A stretch of 64,000 nucleotides of DNA from Sulfurospirillum sp. UBA2217 (GCA_002328495.1 DCUJ01000004.1:163570-227569), one strand, 5' to 3'. Shown: positions 47,660 to 56,844, numbered from the stretch's first letter. The notes: generated by a model not told the origin, from the letters alone. A program made the numbers and translations.

Positions 47660-48383
47660 TGTTCTTTTCTCCTTTTTTTACAATCATCATAAAATACCCA
47701 GGTTTGCACGCTTTAAGATTTTGTTCAAACGCACAGCACGCTTGAGGTGTGTCATCTTCAAGGGTTTTACTCCAAAACGCTCCCATTGAACCGTGCGAAA
47801 AGATGATTTTCACCATCAGTTCTTTAAGTAATTGGCTACAATCCTCCACAAGCATCACTTCAAATCCCATCATTTCTAGTTCATGTTGCAACAGTGGCAG
47901 ATGATGAAGCCCACGCATACACGAATTGAGCGAAAAATTTTCCATCGCTTTGAGTGCTTCAGGGTTTTTTGCATAGACATCGGTGATGACAAACCAACCC
48001 CCTTTTTTCAACACTCTATGCACCTCTTTGAGGCTTACATGTAAAGCATTCATTAACGATAAAGTGCATTCTGCGATAACGCACTCAAAACTCTCTTTCT
48101 CAAAGGGTAAAGACTCCCCTTTTCCTAAGACAAATGTGGCAAAAGGATTTTTAGCCTTTGCCATGCCTAAAAGCTTAGGAGATGGGTCAATGCCCACGAC
48201 GTTAATGCCATAGTTTTCATACAGATACGAAGCCGTCGCACCCATGCCACAGCCCAAATCCAAAACCTTAGATTGCTTTGTTAAGCCACAAAAACTGATG
48301 GCTTTTTGAGTAAGCGTAAATCCTCCAGGGCGCAAGGTTTCACCCGTGGCTTCTTGCATACAGCAACTCTCATAAGCATTCAT
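47652..48383 (-). CDS. SAM-dependent methyltransferase of the locus (DVU_1556-like)
   Basis: 243 residues. Class I fold: VLDLGCGMGATASYL for SAM, VGIDPSP, and FECVIAECTLSLM. CC pairs (ESCCMQEATGETLRPGGF at the start, QACCAFEQNLKAC at the end) are unusual for a methyltransferase and recall arsenite or thiol methylators, so a metal or thiol substrate is possible. TTACATGTAA at 48035 encodes LHVS. Confidence 0.8.
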   Translation of the reverse strand: MNAYESCCMQEATGETLRPGGFTLTQKAISFCGLTKQSKVLDLGCGMGATASYLYENYGINVVGIDPSPKLLGMAKAKNPFATFVLGKGESLPFEKESFECVIAECTLSLMNALHVSLKEVHRVLKKGGWFVITDVYAKNPEALKAMENFSLNSCMRGLHHLPLLQHELEMMGFEVMLVEDCSQLLKELMVKIIFSHGSMGAFWSKTLEDDTPQACCAFEQNLKACKPGYFMMIVKKGEKNNG

Positions 48384-48386
48384 CGC

Positions 48387-48590
48387 CTATTTATCCTCTA
48401 GCCCTTTTTCGACTTCAAGCATCTTGCCCATCGCCAGCTCGTCGCTGATGAACACCATCTTACATGTAGGGCATTTTAAAAGCTCTACTTCAAAATTACC
48501 CTCCAAATAGCGCACTTTGACCTTTTCTAAGACCAATGCCTCTTGGCATTTATCGCACATCCAGTGTGTCTGCTTTAATTGATTTTCCAT
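48387..48590 (-). CDS. Small zinc-ribbon-like redox protein (DVU_1557-like)
   Basis: 67 residues: MCDKCQEAL and LLKCPTCKMVF give two CxxC pairs able to hold zinc or iron, like a rubredoxin-type knuckle. Position within the locus supports a role as an electron carrier or chaperone. The second CxxC is encoded across a one-mismatch copy of the iterated palindrome (48460). Two bp after the large flavin/Fe-S gene. Confidence 0.75.
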   Translation of the reverse strand: MENQLKQTHWMCDKCQEALVLEKVKVRYLEGNFEVELLKCPTCKMVFISDELAMGKMLEVEKGLEDK

Positions 48591-48592
48591 GA

Positions 48593-50956
48593 CTAGTTCT
48601 CCACCACTTCCATGCGATGAGTGTACGCATCTTTAATAAAAATATCGCTGTCTTTCTCCTCATACTTCACCCAATAGGTCACATTTTGAATCCTAAGATG
48701 GGTAAGATACTCGGATGTCTGGGGATTTAAAAAGCGCTCTTTGGTTTTTTGCGCATTCTCAATCACTTTTTCAAGCTCGCTCACCAAAATAAAACGCTTT
48801 TCCATGAGCCTCACCACTTCATCGCTTATATGCAAGGTAAAATCATATGTTGTATCTGTTCGCATCGTCTCCTCTTTCCATATCTCTTTTAAAAGGGTCT
48901 GTTTTAGGTGTTTTCGATTGTTTTGTCGTTCAGAAAGTGTTGGCATTTTTTGAGGGTCTTGTTCTGTGCCATAAATGAGGTCTAAGATGTGATACGCCCT
49001 TTTATTGCCTTTGACTAACATATCTTTACACATCGCACAATAAACCAAAACGTCGTGCTCGCTCTCTTGTTTTCGGTCACTCACAAAATCACAGGCTTGT
49101 TCAGGGTTGGCGTAGGATACGAGTCCGCCATACCCACAACATTTGGCTTTTTCTTTCGAAAATTCAAGCTCTTCAACACTGTAACCCAAAGTTTTGACAA
49201 TGCCTCGAATGCTCTCATGCACTTTATTATCGTGTCTGGTCGCACAGGCATCATGGATACAAAGCTCTCGTTTACCTTTTTTGATATCTGTTTCTGGCAA
49301 GCCGTATTTTTCAAAGACTTCCCATAACGAGATGGTTTTTATCATCGGCAGGTATTTCTCAAAGGTCGCCGCACAGCTCGAACAGGCTAAGATGAAGGTT
49401 GGCTCTTCCATCTCTTCCCATGTTTTGCGTATTTTTTCGATACTATCAGGCATCAAATCAAGCCGTCCAGCCCAATCCGCAGGTGCGCCACAACAACCCA
49501 AATACAACCCAACATCATTGTCCGCATCTTTGTCTTTTATGGCACCCACTAAATGTTTATAAATATCGCCGATATGCTCTGTATGCGTGGAGCTGAGTTG
49601 ACACCCAGGGTAAAAGAGATACCCTGTTTTTCCTGAGCCTTTATACAAACCTCTCGCATACGCCGAAAAAGCAATCACGGGGTAGTAAAAAAGATCTTTT
49701 GAAGCCTCTTTGCTTGGTTGTTTTCGCACAAGTGAAAAATAATCACTATGGCTAAATTGCATATCTTTAAGCGCAAAATCATGCGCTGATGGGGGCATTT
49801 TGCCCCTTTCCACCATACTTTCTCGTGTCATATGAATAATCTCTTTCATACCAATATCCACAGGACAGACCTCCTTGCACAAACCGCACTGGGTACAGGC
49901 GTTAATCATCGCATTGGCATGGTGGGTTCCTAGTATGATGCGTTCATTTTGATTAATGGTTCGAATATAACTATCAGGCGTGATATTGAAGCGTTGCATA
50001 TGCACACACGCATCAATACACTCGTTACATTGGCATTTAAGGCATCTGTTTGCTTCTTCTTTTGCTTCATTTTCACTATACATAAGCGATGTTTTTTCAA
50101 CGCTTCTAAGGGGTGTTACATTTTTAATGTTAAAGTCTAATTTCGTTTCAAAAATGCCCTCACGCTCCCTGGAAGCTAGCATAGAGGTTTTATTAATATA
50201 TCTATCAATGGAAACAGCCGCTCTTTTGCCAGAACTAGCTGAAAAGATAATGGAGTTGTTTTTCGTTTGTAATTTCCCACCGATAAAAAGAGGAGAGTCT
50301 TCAACTTGAAAGCTCTGTGGGTTGATGGTGTAATCTTTACTCCAAACACCCGTGCCCAAATAAAGGGCATCGTATTGTTCTTTATAACTGTGTAGGTTTT
50401 CCTCGCTCACCTCGGTATCGTAAAAAACCGTTATACCTTTTTTCTCAATCATCGAGAGTTCTTCTTCGATAGCTTGGGTTTCTAAACCTTTGCCCTCGTA
50501 TTCCCAAAGGCTTCCGCCTAAGCGGTTTGTTTTTTCATAAATGCTGACACTATAGCCTTTTTTATCCAGCTCAACTGCCGCAACACATCCGCTTAATCCT
50601 CCACCAACAATGGCAACATTCCCCTTTGTTTTGGGCAGTGGAAATGATTTTTTAGGAGGTGTATAGCCTAAATCAATCACGGTTTTTTCTAATTCATCGA
50701 TGCGAATACTTCCGCCCAATGTTTTCCTTACACAACTATTCTCACAAGGGTGGTCGCAAATTTTTCCGATGAGTCTTGCAAAAGGTATTTTGTTTTCCAA
50801 CACCTTATACGCTTTGGAAAAATCACCTTTTTCAATTTCTCCCACAAAGGCAATCACATCCATATGCACAGGACAAGACGCCACACATGTCGGAGGCTCT
50901 AAATGGATACATTGACTGCCAATTTCCAATAATTTATCTAAATCCATTCTCTCCAT
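48593..50956 (-). CDS. Large FAD/Fe-S oxidoreductase with CCG domains
   Basis: 787 residues with these parts: N-terminal GltD-like cluster domain (CVASCPVH, CDHPCENSC), FAD Rossmann domain (VAIVGGGLSGCVAAVEL, about 113-130), a 4Fe-4S dicluster (CTQCGLCKEVCPVDIG, and CNECIDAC), then two CCG heterodisulfide-reductase-like domains (GCCGAPADWAGR and CCGYGGLVSYAN). About 90 C-terminal residues (from YDFTLHISDEVVR) are an extra domain I do not recognise. It probably links the aldehyde oxidoreductase to NAD(P), ferredoxin or quinone pools. Confidence 0.85.
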   Translation of the reverse strand: MERMDLDKLLEIGSQCIHLEPPTCVASCPVHMDVIAFVGEIEKGDFSKAYKVLENKIPFARLIGKICDHPCENSCVRKTLGGSIRIDELEKTVIDLGYTPPKKSFPLPKTKGNVAIVGGGLSGCVAAVELDKKGYSVSIYEKTNRLGGSLWEYEGKGLETQAIEEELSMIEKKGITVFYDTEVSEENLHSYKEQYDALYLGTGVWSKDYTINPQSFQVEDSPLFIGGKLQTKNNSIIFSASSGKRAAVSIDRYINKTSMLASREREGIFETKLDFNIKNVTPLRSVEKTSLMYSENEAKEEANRCLKCQCNECIDACVHMQRFNITPDSYIRTINQNERIILGTHHANAMINACTQCGLCKEVCPVDIGMKEIIHMTRESMVERGKMPPSAHDFALKDMQFSHSDYFSLVRKQPSKEASKDLFYYPVIAFSAYARGLYKGSGKTGYLFYPGCQLSSTHTEHIGDIYKHLVGAIKDKDADNDVGLYLGCCGAPADWAGRLDLMPDSIEKIRKTWEEMEEPTFILACSSCAATFEKYLPMIKTISLWEVFEKYGLPETDIKKGKRELCIHDACATRHDNKVHESIRGIVKTLGYSVEELEFSKEKAKCCGYGGLVSYANPEQACDFVSDRKQESEHDVLVYCAMCKDMLVKGNKRAYHILDLIYGTEQDPQKMPTLSERQNNRKHLKQTLLKEIWKEETMRTDTTYDFTLHISDEVVRLMEKRFILVSELEKVIENAQKTKERFLNPQTSEYLTHLRIQNVTYWVKYEEKDSDIFIKDAYTHRMEVVEN

Positions 50957-50985
50957 CCTCTTTTATCGTATGAAACACAACGGTG

Positions 50986-51013
50986 TGAGTGAGGCATGAA
51001 AGTACCTCACTCA
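50986..51013. promoter_or_regulatory. Intercistronic hairpin behind the aldehyde oxidoreductase gene
   Basis: Perfect 9-bp stem TGAGTGAGG / CCTCACTCA with a 10-nt loop, between the structural enzyme gene (stop at 51025) and the large flavoprotein gene. No T-run follows on the minus strand. It could attenuate or stabilise, giving more enzyme than maturation factors. Confidence 0.5.
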
Positions 51014-51024
51014 TGTTTAAAAAA

Positions 51025-53748
51025 CTATTTTTTCAAAGCTGCTAATACTTTCTCTGGACGTGCTGGCAAGTGTGTAACTCTTGCACCACACGCATTGTAA
51101 ATAGCATTAATAATCGCCGCATGTGGAGCAGCAAGAGGCATCTCGCCCGCACCAGAAGCACCGTAGAAGTTGTTGGCTCTTGGTGTTTCGGTGTAGATAA
51201 GGTTAAGACCATCTGGAATATCTTTGATTTTTGGGAATCCACAACCTGTGAGTGTGGTATGTTTTTTCAAATCATCAAAGTCTTCTGTTAATGCCAAACC
51301 AATACCTTGCGCCAAACCACCATACATTTGTCCATCAGCAGCGAGTTTGTTGATGATAGTACCGATGTCAGAGGCGAGTGTCATTTTTTCAACTTGTGTC
51401 TTACCTGTTGTGACATCAACTTCCACTTCAGCAACACACACACCGTACATGTAACCCGCAAAAGGATTGCCTTGACCGCCCGTTGGAGGTGTGTCGGTGC
51501 ATGGCGCAGTCCATTTACCCATGTATTTAAGCTCTCTGCCCTCAGCGACCATTTCAGAGTAGGTTCGGTAAGTTCCATCGGCTTTTTTCATACCTTCAAG
51601 CAAGTTTTTACACGCTGCTGTAATGGCATTACCCGTGACTAGATTTTGACGGCTACCGCCGGAAGGTCCACTGTTAGGTGTTTTAGTCATATCGTTCATC
51701 ACAAGGTCAATTTGTTCGATGCTAAGGTTGAGCGGTCTGAGTGTCTCATGGGTATAGGTTAAAGTACCAATATCCGCACCTTGCCCGTGGTCTTCCCATG
51801 AAGTACCCACTGAGACACCTTTAGGTGTAAGTTCTACCCATGCTTCAGAGGTGTCTGGACCATCTAAACCACAACCGTAAATGTTTACAGAAACACCTAC
51901 GCCGTATTTTTTGACGCCATCGCTGGCAGCATTTTTGGCAGCAGCCGTTTTTTTAGCCAGTTCATATACAGGGCGACTTTTATCAAATAAGCCCTCTAAA
52001 CAATACGCATCTGGCGCACATCCTGTTGGAGTTGTTGAGCCTTCGCGGTAAATATTTTTGTATCGAAGATCAAATGGATCCATGCCCACTTTTTCGGCTA
52101 ATTCATCAATGAGCACTTCGGATGGGAACATGATTTCAGGAGCGCCGTATCCACGGAACGCTGAACCCCAACCATGGTTGGTACACACAGTGCGTCCATT
52201 ACCACGAATATTATCAATGTTATATCCAGCACCACCGAATTGGAAGCCTCTTTGTGTTAAGAGGTCACCAAATTCTGAATAAGGCCCATGATCAACGCTC
52301 CAATCTGATTCAAGTGCCAAGAGTTTACCCTCTTTATCGGCGGCCATTTTCATCGTTGTCCAAAATGGTGAGCGCTTACCTGTGTAAGTGATTTGCTGGA
52401 ACATGTTAAACTCAAGGTAAACTGGTCTTCCCGTTGCCAATGTCGCCACACCTAAAAGAGCTTCAATGGTTGGGCTAAATTTATAACCAAAAGTAGCGCC
52501 AATATTGTTTTGAACGATGAAAACATCTTCCGCTTTCATACCCACACCCTCAGCAATCATTAAAGCATGGAAGTGAAGCGCAATACTTTTTGAGTGGATA
52601 ATCAATTTACCTTCATCATTGACATACGCAAAACCAACATCAGATTCAAGTGGTAAGTGTGGTTGTCTTTGAACATAGAAACTATCTTCAACCACATATG
52701 GAGCGCTTTTCATAATAGGAGCAGTATCTCCACCTTTTGCAATGTAGTTGGTAAAGTAAACATTTGGAGTACCAGGGTGAATCTCAATCGCATCATCAGC
52801 CATCGCGTCAGGTGCATTCATATACGCTGGTAACTCTTCGATTTCTACTTTAACTTTGTCCACACCTGCATGTGCTGCTTTTTCATTATCTGCCAAAACG
52901 ATAGCAATCGCATCGCCAAATTGGAAGATTTTTTTATCATTCAAGATTGGTCTATCTAAACCATCACCTTTATTAGAAGGGAAAGCAAGACCGTTAATTC
53001 TGTTCGTACCTTTAACATCTTTATAAGTAAGAACGGCTACAACACCTGGGACTTTTTTTGCTTCTTCGGTGTCAATAGAAAGAATATTTGCATGAGAAAC
53101 TTTAGCTTGAACAAGTTTTGCATGAAGTGTAGTTGAAGGAAGTTTCAATCCTAAATCAGCACCAAAGTCCCATGTTCCCATAACTTTTGCCATTGCAGAA
53201 GGGCGAGGGAGAGATGAGCCGATGAGTGAAGCACCCTCAGGGATTGTTTTCCAAAAATCTTTAACACTGAGTTCCCCTCGTACGATTTTTGCCGCATCCA
53301 TCACTGCATCAACAAGAGGCTTATACCCCGTACAGCGACAAAGGTTTTTATTTTTTTGGAACCAGTCTCGCACTTCTTCGCGCGTTGGATTGTTATTGTG
53401 TTCTAAAAGTGCTTTTGATGAAACGATAAAACCTGGTGTACAAAAACCACATTGTGCCCCACCGTGTACCATCCACGCAATTTGTACAGGGTGAAGGTTA
53501 TCTTTTGTACCTACACCTTCAACGGTAACGATTTGATCATTGTCTTCAATCTTTTTTATCTTTGTAATACATGATCTAACCAGTTTACCATTAAGAATAA
53601 CAGTACACGTACCGCATTCGCCACTACCACATCCTACTTTAGTTCCTGTAAGTCCTAGTTGTTTTCTAAGGACATCTGATAATTTCTCTTCCGCATCCGC
53701 AACAAAAGTTGTTTTAGCACCATTGATGATGACAGTTCTTTTTAACAT
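51025..53748 (-). CDS. Mo-hydroxylase aldehyde oxidoreductase (D. gigas MOP type)
   Basis: 907 residues, the same length as D. gigas MOP. Cysteines fall at the same positions: 40, 45, 48, 60 (plant-type 2Fe-2S) and 100, 103, 137, 139 (second 2Fe-2S). The catalytic Glu is at 869 (GASGAGEM), again as in MOP. No FAD domain, so it is not a classical xanthine dehydrogenase. It oxidises aldehydes to acids at a Mo-cytosine-dinucleotide site. RBS AAGGAG. Heads the maturation operon. No perfect copy of the iterated palindrome lies in the gene. Confidence 0.93.
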   Translation of the reverse strand: MLKRTVIINGAKTTFVADAEEKLSDVLRKQLGLTGTKVGCGSGECGTCTVILNGKLVRSCITKIKKIEDNDQIVTVEGVGTKDNLHPVQIAWMVHGGAQCGFCTPGFIVSSKALLEHNNNPTREEVRDWFQKNKNLCRCTGYKPLVDAVMDAAKIVRGELSVKDFWKTIPEGASLIGSSLPRPSAMAKVMGTWDFGADLGLKLPSTTLHAKLVQAKVSHANILSIDTEEAKKVPGVVAVLTYKDVKGTNRINGLAFPSNKGDGLDRPILNDKKIFQFGDAIAIVLADNEKAAHAGVDKVKVEIEELPAYMNAPDAMADDAIEIHPGTPNVYFTNYIAKGGDTAPIMKSAPYVVEDSFYVQRQPHLPLESDVGFAYVNDEGKLIIHSKSIALHFHALMIAEGVGMKAEDVFIVQNNIGATFGYKFSPTIEALLGVATLATGRPVYLEFNMFQQITYTGKRSPFWTTMKMAADKEGKLLALESDWSVDHGPYSEFGDLLTQRGFQFGGAGYNIDNIRGNGRTVCTNHGWGSAFRGYGAPEIMFPSEVLIDELAEKVGMDPFDLRYKNIYREGSTTPTGCAPDAYCLEGLFDKSRPVYELAKKTAAAKNAASDGVKKYGVGVSVNIYGCGLDGPDTSEAWVELTPKGVSVGTSWEDHGQGADIGTLTYTHETLRPLNLSIEQIDLVMNDMTKTPNSGPSGGSRQNLVTGNAITAACKNLLEGMKKADGTYRTYSEMVAEGRELKYMGKWTAPCTDTPPTGGQGNPFAGYMYGVCVAEVEVDVTTGKTQVEKMTLASDIGTIINKLAADGQMYGGLAQGIGLALTEDFDDLKKHTTLTGCGFPKIKDIPDGLNLIYTETPRANNFYGASGAGEMPLAAPHAAIINAIYNACGARVTHLPARPEKVLAALKK

Positions 53749-53792
53749 CTTTTTCTCCTTATAAGATCGAATGTTTGTGATCTACATGTAAT

Positions 53793-53815
53793 AAATATGC
53801 AAAAAATACATATTT
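53793..53815. promoter_or_regulatory. Operator-like repeat A before aldehyde oxidoreductase
   Basis: AAATATG (53793-53799), N9, CATATTT (53809-53815), perfect 7-bp arms. Centre about 56 bp before the start codon, overlapping a possible -10 (TATAAA, minus strand 53818-53813), as expected for a repressor site. Confidence 0.55.
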
Positions 53816-53824
53816 ATATTCATA

Positions 53825-53839
53825 AGTTTTCTGAAAACT
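53825..53839. promoter_or_regulatory. Short palindrome between the two operators
   Basis: AGTTTTC-T-GAAAACT, perfect 7-bp arms, between repeats A and C. It could be another protein site or fall in the -35 region. The sequence differs from the flanking AAATATG dyads. Confidence 0.35.
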
Positions 53840-53846
53840 GAATTGC

Positions 53847-53887
53847 TAGCCCTACAAATATGCATTTTTAGCATATTTGTAGGGCTA
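53847..53887. promoter_or_regulatory. Operator-like repeat C in a 17-bp hairpin
   Basis: Perfect inverted repeat TAGCCCTACAAATATGC / GCATATTTGTAGGGCTA with a 7-nt loop (ATTTTTA). The central part is again AAATATG-N9-CATATTT (53856-53878). Length suggests a strong binding site or an RNA hairpin in the leader. The 465-bp gap 53749-54213 contains these elements and otherwise AT-rich DNA, with no gene seen. Confidence 0.6.
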
Positions 53888-54213
53888 AAGTATCAAAAAA
53901 CTCACCTCTTAAAACCCCATATATTCAAACACCTATACACTATCATGTTTTATACATGTGTTATCGAATCGTATTTAACCTCCCTCGATACCTGCATTTT
54001 TTGTTATTTTAACCATCAATGAGGATTATATAGCAGGACTATAGCATGAGTGTAGCAAATACGTGGTCTATAAATGCTCATCTCAAAAAAAAGAATTTTG
54101 TGAGTAAATAGGTAATATTATTTTTTTACATATTTAGTTTATAGAAGCAACTTTTTTATAAGATAGTATTGGGTATCTTTCGCCACAGTGTACATTTTAA
54201 AGGAACACGGTTT

Positions 54214-56103
54214 ATGAAAACTTATAATTTTTGTTACGAAACAGGGCCGCTGACACTTATAATGGATTTTACGCTCTTTGCGCATGAAAAAAATGTGTTG
54301 GTACAACTCTTTTGCGGTCAAGGGAAAGAGGTTTTGACATACGTCAAAGATACTATTTTAAGCCATCTTCCTCATGCTATTTGTATAGGGACAACAACCG
54401 ATGGGGAAATCTATGCCGATACAATCACAACATTGCGAACGGTCATTTCCATTAGCGTTTTTGAGAATACTTCCATTAAAACTGCCTATGTTCAAAACGA
54501 AAATGCTTTTCAATGCGGCTTAAAATTGGCATCTAATTTGGTGACACCTACGACAAAATTGTTGATTCTCTTCTCCGATGGTACGCATATGAATGCGGAA
54601 GAGTTTTTAAAAGGAGTCGAATCTTTTGATGCCACTATACCTATTTGTGGGGGCATGGCTGGGGATAATGGAAAATTTGAGCAAACGTATATTTGCTCAC
54701 AAGAAATCCTTTTAAGCCAAGGTGTAGTGGGTGTTTCTTTGAATTCTGATATTTTACAGGTGGCTACGGATTATAAATTTGACTGGAAACCTATAGGACT
54801 TAAACATACTATAACACAGGTCAAAGATAATAGGGTCTACTGTATCGATGATATGAAAGCCTCTTATTTTTATGATAAATATCTAGGAAATGATTTCTCG
54901 CAAACTGAATTTCCTCTTATTTTGGAAAAAAATGGTGTGACGATGGCACGAGCGGTCATTGCGAAGCATGAAGATGGAAGCCTTAGCTACAGTGGCAATT
55001 TAGAAGAAGGTGACCAAGTAAGAATTGGCTTTGGAGATGCGGAGTCTTTAATGAAAGATCCCATCGAAGTTTTGGAAAATTTGCATACCATTAATGTGGA
55101 ATCATTTTATATCTTTTCATGTATGGCACGACGAAGATTTATGCCTTTTTTGGTCAAATTAGGCATTGGTTCTTTTTCAAAGATAGCTCCATCATCGGGA
55201 TTTTTTACCTATTCTGAATTTTACCATCACAATGGGCACAATAAACTTCTCAATCAAACGCTAACCGTTGTGGCGTTAAGCGAATCATTAAAAAATGTTT
55301 CGACATTAAAAATAGTAGCCAAAGAAGAGCGTAAAAAAAATACTTCCTACTCTAAAGCGATTCAATCCTTAACCCATCTCGTTGAACAAAGTGCACGCGA
55401 TTATGACGAGCAATCTAAACGTTTAGAAAATCAGATGAACTATTCTCAAAATCTTTTAGCGTCACATCGGCAATTTTTACGCTATACCGTGCATGAGATG
55501 AACACGCCACTCAGTGTTATTATGAGCAATATTGAACTCTACGAAATGGAATATGGCAAAAATGTCTATTTGGAAAATATTGAAGTAGCAGCCAAAAGCA
55601 TTTTTTCAATGTACGATGATTTGAGTTATTTGGTCAGAAAAGATCGGGTGCACTATGTGAAAAAAAGAATCGATTTAGTGGATTATATCCGTAGCCGTAT
55701 AGATTTTTTTGCGCAAGTGGCACATATTGCCAAATCGCTTTTTATTTTTGAAACTAATTGTGAAAAAGCCTATATCTTTTTTAATGAAACCAAATTACAA
55801 CGTATTGTTGACAACAACCTTACGAATGCTATTAAATACACTTTTGAAAATGAAAATATTATCGTCTCACTCAAGCGAAAAGAGGAAAGTTGTCTTTTCT
55901 GCATCGCATCGCATTCACGAAAGATTCAAAAACCTGAAAAAATCTTTGAAGAATACTACCGAGAAGAAAAAGCACAAGATGGCTTTGGTTTAGGCCTTAA
56001 TCTTGTAAAAAGAATTTGCAAGGAAGAAAATGTGAAAATCATACTCCAGTCCGATGAAAAAGTCACATCATTTAGTTATGAATTCAAGGTTGATAAATCA
56101 TGA
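54214..56103 (+). CDS. FIST-domain sensor histidine kinase
   Basis: 629 residues from ATG 54214 (AAAGGA upstream). N-terminal FIST and FIST-C domains (to about 370; IGTTTDGEIYADT, PICGGMAGDNGKFEQ, FSCMARRRFM), a coiled-coil linker, an H-box VHEMNTPLSV and ATPase boxes NLTNAIKYT and GFGLGLNLVKRI. No membrane helix, so it senses a cytoplasmic small molecule; FIST ligands are thought to be amino acids or similar. Overlaps its response regulator by 4 bp. Confidence 0.88.
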   Translation: MKTYNFCYETGPLTLIMDFTLFAHEKNVLVQLFCGQGKEVLTYVKDTILSHLPHAICIGTTTDGEIYADTITTLRTVISISVFENTSIKTAYVQNENAFQCGLKLASNLVTPTTKLLILFSDGTHMNAEEFLKGVESFDATIPICGGMAGDNGKFEQTYICSQEILLSQGVVGVSLNSDILQVATDYKFDWKPIGLKHTITQVKDNRVYCIDDMKASYFYDKYLGNDFSQTEFPLILEKNGVTMARAVIAKHEDGSLSYSGNLEEGDQVRIGFGDAESLMKDPIEVLENLHTINVESFYIFSCMARRRFMPFLVKLGIGSFSKIAPSSGFFTYSEFYHHNGHNKLLNQTLTVVALSESLKNVSTLKIVAKEERKKNTSYSKAIQSLTHLVEQSARDYDEQSKRLENQMNYSQNLLASHRQFLRYTVHEMNTPLSVIMSNIELYEMEYGKNVYLENIEVAAKSIFSMYDDLSYLVRKDRVHYVKKRIDLVDYIRSRIDFFAQVAHIAKSLFIFETNCEKAYIFFNETKLQRIVDNNLTNAIKYTFENENIIVSLKRKEESCLFCIASHSRKIQKPEKIFEEYYREEKAQDGFGLGLNLVKRICKEENVKIILQSDEKVTSFSYEFKVDKS

Positions 56104-56762
56104 AAATTTTACTGCTAGAAGATGATATCTTGCTCAATGAAGCCATTACAAAGTACCTCAAGGCGGTAGGTCATTCTATTGTTTCGGTCAGGGATGGAAA
56201 TGTATGTTTAGAGGTTTTAGAGAAAGAAGCCTTTGATCTCTTGGTTATGGACATCAATGTTCCCAATATAGATGGCTTAACGATTTTAGAAACTTTGCAC
56301 CGTCAAAAAAAGATGATACCTGCTATTTTTATTTCAGCTTTGATTGACATCGAAGACATATCAAGAGCTTTTGAGCTGGGCTGTTTTGATTATTTGAAAA
56401 AACCGTTTCACTTAAAAGAACTCTACATAAGAATTGAAAAGCTTGCTAAAAGTGCCCCTAAAAACATGTACCACAAGAGGCTTTCAAAGTTTTACAGTTT
56501 TAATTGTGAAAATATGACCCTTTATTTTCATGAAGAACCGCAAGTCCTCTCAAAGCGCCAACTTCAAATTATAGAATTTTTGGCGCATAATTTAGGATTT
56601 GTCTGTAGCTATGATATGTTTAGAGAATACGTATGGAACGATACGGATATAGATGAAGCAACCATACGAACAGAAGTCAATCGCTTAAAAAATCATCTCA
56701 AAGAAGATTTTGTAGTCAATGTTAGAGGGGTAGGCTACATCATTAAAACCCCTTCTTCTTAA
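56100..56762 (+). CDS. OmpR-type response regulator
   Basis: 220 residues: receiver with DLLVMDINVPNIDG (phospho-Asp about residue 57) and conserved Lys in YLKKPFH, then a winged helix with TIRTEVNRLKNHL and VRGVGYII. Overlap with the FIST kinase shows a cognate pair. Targets unknown; the adjacent divergent aldehyde oxidoreductase operon is a candidate. Confidence 0.9.
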   Translation: MKILLLEDDILLNEAITKYLKAVGHSIVSVRDGNVCLEVLEKEAFDLLVMDINVPNIDGLTILETLHRQKKMIPAIFISALIDIEDISRAFELGCFDYLKKPFHLKELYIRIEKLAKSAPKNMYHKRLSKFYSFNCENMTLYFHEEPQVLSKRQLQIIEFLAHNLGFVCSYDMFREYVWNDTDIDEATIRTEVNRLKNHLKEDFVVNVRGVGYIIKTPSS

Positions 56763-56844
56763 TAGATTTTTTGCGAAAATTATTTTTTTTGATTGATAAA
56801 ATGTGATAGAATGAATTTAAAAGCAGAGTAAAAGGAGTTGAATA

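Noticed and set aside
47121..51454. GTACATGTAC (47121) and GTACATGTAA (51445) as full members of the palindrome set
   Set aside because: They are in the Tyr-Met-Tyr reading frame and have outer-base changes; ordinary codon use explains them. Not counted as perfect copies.
51025..53748. Xanthine dehydrogenase
   Set aside because: No FAD domain or separate FAD subunit gene; length and cofactor residues match aldehyde oxidoreductase of D. gigas exactly.
53793..53878. ModE boxes before the aldehyde oxidoreductase
   Set aside because: ModE sites here read GCGTTATA...TATAACGC; the AAATATG dyads lack the CGTTAT core and have different spacing.
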